A stretch of 64,000 nt of DNA from Plutella xylostella (lineage: Eukaryota; Arthropoda; Insecta; Lepidoptera; Plutellidae): positions 1,738,501 to 1,802,500 of the forward strand of contig NC_063999.1 in assembly GCF_932276165.1 (NCBI RefSeq), written 5' to 3'. The translations under genes and the position numbers were made by a program. Positions 56,147-64,000 of this stretch are shown here, one piece after another. The first letter of the stretch is position 1. Every line of letters starts with the position of its first letter. Below the pieces are notes generated by a model, which was not told where the DNA came from, did not search any database, and saw only the letters and a list, made by a program, of their open reading frames with translations.

Positions 56147-59100
56147 ATGAGCAAATCAGAAAGCAAAATGGTTAGGGGTTCCTCAGCCGACCCCACCAAA
56201 GTGTGTATGGCCCAGCTGGAGGCTGCAGAGCAGTACCTAGCTGGGATCTACAAGCTAGCTTGTAGTTTGCAGGGAAAATCGGACCCAGCTAGCGTTGCAA
56301 TGTTCAGAGTCCGTTTTGAGGACTTAAAAGAGATGCGTGACCTATATCGGGACGCCTACACGAGCCTGAAGGGTCTGTCGGTTGAGGAGTCCGCGCTGGA
56401 ACAGGCTGACCATAATTATATAAAATTCTGCGAGATGGTCTATTCCGTGAAAGTGATAGCAGAGGGATTTTTATCGACTAGCAGCGGTACTCGGGTGGAG
56501 CCGAGATCAACTCAATTTCAACTACCCAAAATAAATCTACCGAGTTTCTCAGGTGTCTACACCGAGTGGCCCAACTTCATAGGGTTGTTCGATAGCCTCA
56601 TCCACAACAATGAGGGTCTGTCCAATGTACAGAAAATGCATTACTTGGTCGGCGCATTGGATAGGGAACCTCTCGCCTTAGTTAAGCACCTGCAGCTATC
56701 GGATAGTAATTATGCTATTGCCTATCAGCTTCTCAAGGAGCGCTATGAAAATAAGAGACTTATAGCTGATAAGCATCTAGAAGCCATACTGTCTACATCA
56801 TTGGGACAGGGTTCAGCAGTCAACCTCCGTAAATTTGTTAACGTCATAAAGGAGAACAGTATGGCTCTGGGTGCTTTAGGCTTTGATGTGAAGTCCTGGA
56901 GCTTCTTATTACTCCACATCATCCTTAGGAAACTTACCCAAGACCTTAGGAGTAGGTTTGAGCTTAGCCTCGATTGTTCTTCTAGCACCATACCCACATT
57001 CTCCTGCTTGCTTGCCTTCTTGGAGAACCAGCTTAGGGTGTTGGAGGCTGTTGGTGGCTCCAGGGGTTCAGGCAACCAGGGGACTCCGGGGACTTCACAA
57101 ACTAGGACAAGTCTTGCTGCAATGGACATTTCATGTGTGCTCTGCAGGGGTAGCCATAGCATTTATAACTGCGACACATTCAACGCCATGACACCTAGCC
57201 AACGTAAGGAGGTAGTCACACAGCAGCGCCTATGTTACAATTGTCTGCGCTCTCACTCTGCAAATAGATGCACATCAAAAAGTAGGTGCTCAGTGTGCAA
57301 TGGTCGCCACCATACCAAATTGCATCTTGCACCATCATCTTCATCTTCAACGTCTCCATCACAGTCATCATCATCATCGCCTCCGATAGCTTCCACATCA
57401 TCATCATCTATGGTAGTGCCCTCTGAAGGTCTACCCGCAGTGTCTGGGCATTCTGCTGCATCCCTCAACTCGACGGTCTCTGACGGTAGGGTGCAGAGCA
57501 CCATGCTGCTGGGAACAGCGATGGTCGGAGTACATGACTGTAATGGTCACGTACATATAGTGAGAGCCTTGTTGGACAGCGGATCTCAGGTATCGATTGT
57601 TACGGAGAATTTGGCCCAGAAGCTGCGGCTTCCCCGCAGTTCATCTGGCAGTTTGTATGGTTTGGGAGGTTCATCTGCTCAGCGGACCAATGGCAGCATT
57701 GAGATCCGAGTGACATCCCGTCATGATCGGTCAGCTCCTGGGTTGGTAACCACAGCTGTAGTTTTAAAGCGCATCACGGGTAGTCTCCCTACTGCTTCTG
57801 TGTCTCCACGTGTCATGGAGCGGTGCCAACATCTTACACTTGCAGATGACAGGCTGTCCTCCCCGGGTCCCATCGATGTCCTCATAGGCGTGGACCTGTA
57901 TAGTCAGGTGTTCAAGGGTGGTTCTTACCAGTTGGGTGAAGGGTTTCCCACAGCGCATGAATCTGTGTTTGGGTGGATTTTGATGGGGCAAGCGCCAGTC
58001 AACTCTCAAGTGTGTAGTCTCATGTCTCTGTCTTGCACGACCGACGAGCTGAACTCTACCTTGTCCAAGTTCTGGGAGGTAGAGGAGGCTCCAGCCACCG
58101 CCGTGCAAGATCCAGAGAACATTCTTTGTGAAAGGCATTTTGTGGAGACACACACTCGGGACGAGACGGGACGGTTTATTGTGCGGCTTCCCTTCAAATC
58201 CACCCACATGCCTCTGGGCGATACCCGTACATACGCCTTGAAAAGGTTCTTTAATTTAGAGCGCAAGCTACAAAGAGACGCCAGGCTTCACCAGCTCTAC
58301 AGCGCATTCATGGCCGACTACCTTGAAACTGGCCATATGCGGCCTGTGTCCACGCCTAGCTGTAACGACAGGTATTACATACCTCATCACGGGGTTCTAA
58401 AGGAGAGCAGCAGCACCACCAAACTTAGGGCGGTCTTCGATGCGTCTCATCCCAGCTCCACCGGTGTCTCGCTGAATCAAGTTTTGATGCCTGGTCCCAA
58501 GCTGCAACAGCACATTTCGGACGTCATATTGCGCTTTCGCACATACGCAGTCGTGTTCACTTGCGACATAAAGCAGATGTACCGGAATGTGCGCATGCAC
58601 GACGACGATTGTCGGTACCAGACCATCTTTTGGCGCGAGTCACCGGACCAGCCCCTCCGGGAGTTTGAGCTGACAACCGTCACCTATGGCGTATCCAGTT
58701 CAGCTTATCAAGCGATCCGCGTCTTGCACGAATTAGCTAACATCAACGAGGTCAAGTGTCCAGAGGTTGCCCGTATCCTTCGGGAAGACACCTTCGTTGA
58801 TGATGTGGTCAGTGGTTGCGGATCCATTGAGGAAGCGAAGCTGTTGCAACAACAGGTGGTCGATGTGTTGTCACAAGGGGGTTTCACTGTTCGGAAGTGG
58901 GCCAGTAACCGTGATGAGGTCCTCCACGGCTATCCTAGCGATCACTTGGAGTGTCCCTTTCGATTCGAGGAATCAGGGGACAACATTTTCAAGATCTTGG
59001 GGATCGAATGGAATTCGGACTCGGACAGCTTTGTCTACCATGTTTCACCTTTCGGGAGATGCAGAAGTAAGCGGGAGATTATGTCGAATGTTGCTCGTAT

Positions 59101-61357
59101 CTACGATCCCTGTGGTTACTTAACTCCTGTGACCTTCAAGGCCAAGGCCTTCTTACAAGGTCTTTGGTCACACAATTTAGGTTGGGATGAACCTCTGCCC
59201 GAAGAACTCACTACTGAGTGGGCTTCCTTCGCAGAGGGCTTCGTCAATTTACGGCTGCCCCGGATTACAAGATTTGTATCGTCTGATCAACCTCAAACCC
59301 GTGAGTTGATGGGTTTCAGCGATGCCTCGGAATCTGGGTACTCAGCCGTACTCTATTTACGCGTGCTAGACGCGTCAGGTGAGGCGACGGTGCATCTTCT
59401 CATGGGCAAGTCCCGTGTGGCACCCATCAAGCAGAAGATGACCATACCGCGCCTCGAGTTATCAGGAGCCTTCCTATTGGCTCGCATGATGCATCATGTT
59501 TTAACGGTGTTGCAGAGTAAGATGATCGTCGACCACTCAATTGCGTGGTGTGACTCCAGCATCGCTTTGGCCTGGATTCACACTCCACCGCATAAGTTAG
59601 GAGTCTTTGAAGGAAATCGGGTCTCCCAGATTCAGGGTCTCGTTCCTTCAACTGAGTGGCGACACGTTCCATCAGCGCTCAACCCTGCTGATTGCGCCAG
59701 TAGAGGTCTTCGACCCGACGAAATTGTTGGGCATGATTTATGGTGGTCCCCGTCTTGGTTACGGGACGACCCTTCCACTTGGCCGGAGAACATTGCGGTG
59801 AACTCGTCCAGTGCCCAAGTGCATACTGGAACCATTGCGAGCGAGGAAGAGGTAGTAGCTGTAGACCCTTCTTTCATTGTCGGTCGCTACAGCTCTCTAT
59901 CAAGAACCAAGCGAACAATAGCTTGGGTTTTGCGATTCATCCGCAATGTTCGAAGTCGCAATCATCCGACCAAACATGACCCGTTGGTCGTACCGGAACC
60001 ATTGACGGTTTCGGAGCTTGATGGTGCCTTGCTGAGAATGATTAGGTTGGTGCAGATGACTTCCTTCTCTGAGGAGATCACAGCCCTGCGCGAGAAGAAA
60101 CCCCTCAAGCGACTGACTCAGCTCAGTCCATTTTTGGATTCAGAGGGTCTTCTTCGTGTAGGTGGACGTCTTCGGCACTCCGGCTTGCCATTCTCTGCAA
60201 AGCATCCCATCCTTTTGCCTTCGAAGCATTGTCTGACCGATCTGATCGTCGACTACCACCACGTCACTCACATGCACGCCGGACCTGCATGCTTGATTTC
60301 GGTGCTGAGCCAAAGGTTCTGGATCCCTTCAGCGCGTCGTGTGGTTCGACACCGAATACATATGTGTCACCGCCTGAAGGCTAGACCTTTGCAGCCGCTC
60401 ATGGGTGACTTACCTCCCAACCGTGTAGGCCAAATTCGTCCCTTCCTGAAGGTCGGCATTGATTTCGCGGGGCCTTTCCTAGTAAAGGCCTCCACTTTGC
60501 GAAATGCGAAGTCCCACAAGGCATATCTGTGTGTCTTCGTTTGCTTCGCCACTAAGGCGATGCATTTAGAGGTCACCACAGATCTCACTACCGAGGCGTT
60601 CTTGGCAGCATTCCATCGGTTTGTGTCGCGAAGGGGAATGGCGTCGGATGTCCATTCCGATTGTGGGAAGAACTTTCAGGGGGCTAGGCGTCATCTATCG
60701 GAGGTAGAAACCTTCTTGCGGAGCAAGCAGAGTGACATAGACGCTGCTCTGGTTGGTCAGGGTGTCAGGTGGCACATGAATCCACCGTATAGTCCGCACA
60801 TGGGGGGGTTATGGGAGTCCGCAGTGAAGTCCGCGAAGCAGCTGCTGAAACGAACCATCGGGGATAGGATTCTCACTTTGGAGGAGCTGATGACCGTGTT
60901 CTGTCGGGTAGAGGCGGTGCTTAACTCGAGGCCGTTGTGTGCTCTGTCGAATGACCCAAATGATTTGGAGGCGCTCACCCCCGGGCACTTTTTGATCGGT
61001 CAACCGTTGGTGGCGCCACCCGAGCCCTGCTTCGAGGATATCCCAATGCCACGCTTGAAGCGATGGCAGCTTGTGCAGCAGATTGCTCAGCACGTGTGGC
61101 GCAGGTGGCAGCTGGAGTACTTGCACACTCTGCAGCAGCGTGGCAAGTGGACCAAAGATCTCCCCAACCTTCAGTTGGGAGACTTGGTTTTGATTAAGGA
61201 GGACCACTTGCCACCTCTACAATGGCGCAAGGGGCGAGTGCTCGAGCTGCACCCTGGACCCGACGGGGTCGTGCGGGTTGTCAAACTCAAGACGGGCTCT
61301 GGCACATGCCTGCGTTCGATGGCTAAGCTGTGTCGACTTCCCACTTTGCAGGATTAG
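56147..61357 (+). CDS. gag-pol: Bel/Pao retrotransposon gag-pol polyprotein, intact frame
   Basis: A single uninterrupted 1736-codon frame, the usual size for Bel/Pao. In order: gag region; two Cys/His knuckle-like clusters at about residues 330-393 (C-V-L-C..., C-Y-N-C..., C-S-V-C); aspartic protease with L-L-D-S-G-S-Q (~477); reverse transcriptase with F-V-D-D (~883); RNase H beginning G-F-S-D-A-S-E (~1054); integrase with the H-H region (~1370) and D, D, E at I-D-F-A-G-P (~1437), H-S-D-C-G-K-N-F (~1504) and G-G-L-W-E (~1555); then a C-terminal domain of the DUF5641 type. In the integrase zinc finger the second Cys pair reads M-C-H-R-L-K-A, so the final Cys seems lost. It sits in intron 5 of gene 3, same sense. 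High coding integrity implies recent insertion. Confidence 0.88.
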   Translation: MSKSESKMVRGSSADPTKVCMAQLEAAEQYLAGIYKLACSLQGKSDPASVAMFRVRFEDLKEMRDLYRDAYTSLKGLSVEESALEQADHNYIKFCEMVYSVKVIAEGFLSTSSGTRVEPRSTQFQLPKINLPSFSGVYTEWPNFIGLFDSLIHNNEGLSNVQKMHYLVGALDREPLALVKHLQLSDSNYAIAYQLLKERYENKRLIADKHLEAILSTSLGQGSAVNLRKFVNVIKENSMALGALGFDVKSWSFLLLHIILRKLTQDLRSRFELSLDCSSSTIPTFSCLLAFLENQLRVLEAVGGSRGSGNQGTPGTSQTRTSLAAMDISCVLCRGSHSIYNCDTFNAMTPSQRKEVVTQQRLCYNCLRSHSANRCTSKSRCSVCNGRHHTKLHLAPSSSSSTSPSQSSSSSPPIASTSSSSMVVPSEGLPAVSGHSAASLNSTVSDGRVQSTMLLGTAMVGVHDCNGHVHIVRALLDSGSQVSIVTENLAQKLRLPRSSSGSLYGLGGSSAQRTNGSIEIRVTSRHDRSAPGLVTTAVVLKRITGSLPTASVSPRVMERCQHLTLADDRLSSPGPIDVLIGVDLYSQVFKGGSYQLGEGFPTAHESVFGWILMGQAPVNSQVCSLMSLSCTTDELNSTLSKFWEVEEAPATAVQDPENILCERHFVETHTRDETGRFIVRLPFKSTHMPLGDTRTYALKRFFNLERKLQRDARLHQLYSAFMADYLETGHMRPVSTPSCNDRYYIPHHGVLKESSSTTKLRAVFDASHPSSTGVSLNQVLMPGPKLQQHISDVILRFRTYAVVFTCDIKQMYRNVRMHDDDCRYQTIFWRESPDQPLREFELTTVTYGVSSSAYQAIRVLHELANINEVKCPEVARILREDTFVDDVVSGCGSIEEAKLLQQQVVDVLSQGGFTVRKWASNRDEVLHGYPSDHLECPFRFEESGDNIFKILGIEWNSDSDSFVYHVSPFGRCRSKREIMSNVARIYDPCGYLTPVTFKAKAFLQGLWSHNLGWDEPLPEELTTEWASFAEGFVNLRLPRITRFVSSDQPQTRELMGFSDASESGYSAVLYLRVLDASGEATVHLLMGKSRVAPIKQKMTIPRLELSGAFLLARMMHHVLTVLQSKMIVDHSIAWCDSSIALAWIHTPPHKLGVFEGNRVSQIQGLVPSTEWRHVPSALNPADCASRGLRPDEIVGHDLWWSPSWLRDDPSTWPENIAVNSSSAQVHTGTIASEEEVVAVDPSFIVGRYSSLSRTKRTIAWVLRFIRNVRSRNHPTKHDPLVVPEPLTVSELDGALLRMIRLVQMTSFSEEITALREKKPLKRLTQLSPFLDSEGLLRVGGRLRHSGLPFSAKHPILLPSKHCLTDLIVDYHHVTHMHAGPACLISVLSQRFWIPSARRVVRHRIHMCHRLKARPLQPLMGDLPPNRVGQIRPFLKVGIDFAGPFLVKASTLRNAKSHKAYLCVFVCFATKAMHLEVTTDLTTEAFLAAFHRFVSRRGMASDVHSDCGKNFQGARRHLSEVETFLRSKQSDIDAALVGQGVRWHMNPPYSPHMGGLWESAVKSAKQLLKRTIGDRILTLEELMTVFCRVEAVLNSRPLCALSNDPNDLEALTPGHFLIGQPLVAPPEPCFEDIPMPRLKRWQLVQQIAQHVWRRWQLEYLHTLQQRGKWTKDLPNLQLGDLVLIKEDHLPPLQWRKGRVLELHPGPDGVVRVVKLKTGSGTCLRSMAKLCRLPTLQD

Positions 61358-61544
61358 GCTGGCTTGTGGGTCCCACCCCAGCCGCCCTGTTAGGTTTACT
61401 AGGTAGGTAATTTAGTTTTATAACTTTTAGGTAGGTATTACTTTATATTTTTGTTTTTTTTTTTTCATGCGGAAAATCACCTCGGAAAATCATCTTTCTT
61501 ATATGTTTTTTTTTCAAATTTTGTTTTTACTTTTTCGTTAAAGA

Positions 61545-61572
61545 GCCTAGACGCTCTTTGGGGGGCGGTTTA
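61545..61572 (+). promoter_or_regulatory. Polypurine tract of the Bel/Pao element
   Basis: A tggggggcggttta stretch follows a small stem (aaagagc/gctcttt) and sits directly before TGTTGGGG. Position and composition fit a plus-strand priming tract. Confidence 0.5.
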
Positions 61573-62112
61573 TGTTGGGGCCATAGGCATAGGGTCAAGG
61601 AACTCCGTGGGTACACACACAAACAGCTGACAGACAGGTACACAGATGCTTGTAACTCCTTCCCACCTTCCCTATCCTAATGGAAACTGCAGGTAGATGA
61701 ACACTAGCTGTCATCTGCCACCTCAACGACTGACCCTCGTCCACTTCTACCACCGCCGCGATTCGAGTCGGTCGACGCACCTTACGCTCCCGTCACTCAA
61801 TCCGCGATAGAAGCACAATCCGCCGCGTACTACAACACACGTAGCTCTACGCCGCGCACCGGTACATCAGCACATCAACCTGGAGAAGAACGGGTGGAAA
61901 ATCGAAGAGGTCAAACGCATTTGATCAGCCGGACAACCGTTCCTGCCAGGTCAGTTTCTTTCCTTTGAACTTCCCCCTTGCTCCTCCATTTCATGGTCCT
62001 TCGAGCCGGATAAAAACACAACTGAAACTGAACATTAGTGAAAGGCGTCAGTGTGCTTGTAAGATCTAATTTCACAGCTATTCTTGAAGTTAACTTGATG
62101 GGTATAAAATAT
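61573..62112 (+). repeat. Probable 3' LTR of the Bel/Pao element
   Basis: Begins TGTTGGGGCCATAGGC after the polypurine tract. Contains a TATA-like ggataaaaacac near 62010. The right edge is uncertain: at 62113 tttggggccctcgtcacggc resembles a primer-binding/leader sequence, which would normally follow a 5' LTR. I found no matching sequence upstream of the ORF. Confidence 0.45.
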
Positions 62113-62598
62113 TTGGGGCCCTCGTCACGGCACCATTGTAAATTTTGCGACCTTTTCGGGAACCTTGACTCTTTTCAAAGGTATTGTTAGAGTCATTTTA
62201 CACTTCTAACCTATCACGTCCGTCATTTGACATGTCACAGTAACATAGTTCTAAATACTTCCGCATACTGCAATGAGCCGTTTTCCTTGACAGCTGTCAG
62301 TTGAGCTTTTGGGTAAGCCGATAGATGGCGTGAAAACGCAGTGTACCAACTGTCAAAAATTACATAGAGAGCAAAGAGTACTAAACTCAGAATAAGAACT
62401 CACTAGTTGTGATTAAATGTCGGGTGGCAGCGCGAGCCATCCTTCCGAGGCTCAGACTGCATGTGGCTTGGGCTTGGGATAGTGCTAAGTATTCTGTGAA
62501 TAGTTCTACCCGCGCCGTCACGTAGTGTTCTTTTCTCTATGCGCGCCGTTTGAACGGGTGCTGCGTGCGAGAACTGATTTTCTATTTTTATTTATTGT

Positions 62599-62825
62599 AT
62601 GATCCTAAATAAGATCCCAAAGAAATACTTACAAGACAAGATGAGAATGTGTGCCGTCGCAACTTGTAAAAATAAAGGACATCATAAATTTCCAAATGAT
62701 GAAAGCCAGGCGCAACAATGGATTAAGGCGACTCGGATAAATGTGCGAAAAATTGATTGGAAACTGCGAAAACATTCATGGTTGTGTTCGGATCATTTCA
62801 TACCAAGTGATTTTCATTCACGTAA
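62599..62825 (+). CDS. First exon of a THAP-domain protein
   Basis: From M-R-M-C (ATG 62641, or the in-frame ATG 62599) the frame reads C-A-V-A-T-C-K-N, H-K-F-P, Q-Q-W-I, W-K-L-R-K-H-S-W-L-C-S-D-H-F and D-F-H. This is the C2CH zinc-finger pattern of a THAP DNA-binding domain with its conserved Trp, Phe and Pro. The exon ends in overlapping consensus donors (gtaagtaagt at 62822 and 62826). The rest of the gene is not visible in the last 1.2 kb. THAP domains occur in transcription regulators and in P-element-type transposases, so either is possible. It is a separate unit from the Bel/Pao element. It could itself lie inside an intron of gene 3. Confidence 0.65.
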
Positions 62826-62829
62826 GTAA

Positions 62830-63825
62830 GTTAAATCATTCGCGGTAATGTAAATTAACCATTGTTACATAAGCACTCAAACAGGTAGGTAGAGTTGCCC
62901 AACATGACCCACCAAATCAGGGATTAAATTCATTAAAAGGGATTTGAGCTGCATGTAGGTACTTATAGCTTTTCACATTTTATATGCACTAGGTTGCTTG
63001 CTCAGTCAGTACCTGTACCACATAAGAGTCACTATCTCAAAAGAGTCACTATCTCAAGTGCACTAACTCTACAGTATCAAGGGAGGAGGAGCAGATAGCT
63101 CAACTACAACTCAATTAATACAGGAGAAACACAAGGAAACTGAGAAAACTTGAAAAGAACGGCTGTACGCACAATCGCACTGAACGCTGAAGCAACAGTG
63201 ACATCGACATCATAGAGAAAATAATACTACAATTCTACCTACCTACGTCACTTTCACATTTCTTTAGCCTCACAGAATAACATATTGTGATCTGAGTGTG
63301 TTCTGAGGGTTTGAAAGTTGGTACAACCCCAGACAACGCCATCTATTTCTCCAAAAAGGAACTTTTTTTTTTTTTTAACAAACGCCTCATAGAATCACCG
63401 AATGCTTTTATGAAGTGTTGCTGGAACGAATGTCCAGTTATTGGTGTTTTCAGATTATACGTTATACGCAACCAGCCTATTTCCGTGAGAATCATTTAAG
63501 GGCCCGTACAGGGTGACGTGCCGCGCCAATTTTGGGTTTTCAATGCTCTTCACACAGCACACGCAGTGACACGCACACATGTAAGTTTGCACAGTGGGTC
63601 GATAAACTTTTACTCGCCAACTTTATTGACAATTATTTTCAAGTAGTGATTTGAGGGTAAGTTTAATTTTTAATTACACTGGTAAGCACCAGGAAAGAGT
63701 AGAAATTAATAGGGGTGCCACTTTTCTCCATACTCGGAACCCGATTAGATTTCTAAACAAATGTGGTATTTACTTGTAGAAAGGTAACTACAGGTATTAA
63801 AGTGTAGATAATAAGTTATACTAAG
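62830..63825. other. No recognisable gene
   Basis: Presumably intron of the THAP gene or of gene 3. The 67-codon ORF at 63296-63499 contains a T-run and has no domain. Confidence 0.35.
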
Positions 63826-63885
63826 GGTATACTAAGCCGAAAGGGGATGACTCAAGGGGTCATTCTGAACAACTTTATAGATTGG
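63826..63885. repeat. MITE family D, left end at window edge
   Basis: ggtatactaagccgaaaggg then gatgactcaaggggtcattc and tgaacaac. The remainder differs or is interrupted. Confidence 0.55.
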
Positions 63886-64000
63886 CAAGTTGCTTGGCGA
63901 CCCTCCTTGCGGGGTAAAAGACGCGGAGGGGACGAGGTACCCAAGACGACAGCGGGTAGCGGAAGGGGTAGCGGTGAAGGGCAACGCGTGCACTGCATGT

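Noticed and set aside
56743..61207. Several antisense ORFs of 67 to 147 codons
   Set aside because: They are frame shadows of the Bel/Pao gag-pol gene.

Overview
This is a gene-poor, A+T-rich animal window, most likely from an insect and probably a moth or butterfly. That placement is an inference from four things: spliced genes with short consensus GT/AG introns, the density of short non-autonomous repeats, the LINE 3' ends ending in microsatellites, and a Bel/Pao element. No bacterial-style operons, rRNA, genuine tRNA or CRISPR arrays are visible.

The host-gene content is a head-to-tail cluster of three secreted metalloprotease genes of the reprolysin/ADAMTS type, all on the + strand. Gene 1 (1181-4852, 5 exons, 277 aa) and gene 2 (8002-10176, 5 exons, 250 aa) are small proteins. 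Each has a signal peptide, a catalytic-domain-like region and a stop, with no prodomain and no thrombospondin repeats. Gene 3 (19227 to beyond 55591) has a normal ADAMTS-like prodomain with basic cleavage sites and runs off the window just after its HEIGH motif. All three share an exon of exactly 106 nt with the same phases, ending inside the zinc-binding motif, so they are tandem paralogues. Gene 2 keeps the whole motif (HEIGHSLGMFH). Gene 1 has lost two zinc ligands and the catalytic glutamate (KSIGHSLGMVR) while its reading frame and splice sites remain intact, so it looks like a pseudoprotease. A further possible gene start is a THAP-domain exon at 62599-62825.

Most of the remaining DNA is mobile. 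Gene 3 has a first intron of about 28 kb full of repeats. They include a 4.3-kb CR1/Jockey-like LINE (38841-43107, minus) with an intact ORF1 and an ORF2 carrying two in-frame stops. Intron 2 holds a 5'-truncated, internally deleted LINE with an 11-bp target duplication. Intron 5 holds a Bel/Pao retrotransposon with a complete 1736-codon gag-pol frame but no recognisable 5' LTR. There are at least three long foldback-like elements built from degenerate alternating subrepeats, two of them flanked by exact 9-bp duplications. There is also a nested Harbinger-like insertion whose empty site is present elsewhere in the window, at least a dozen palindromic MITE families, tRNA-derived SINE pieces, and many LINE 3' ends.

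The most interesting items are the protease/pseudoprotease cluster with its conserved exon architecture, the foldback elements, and the asymmetric Bel/Pao copy.
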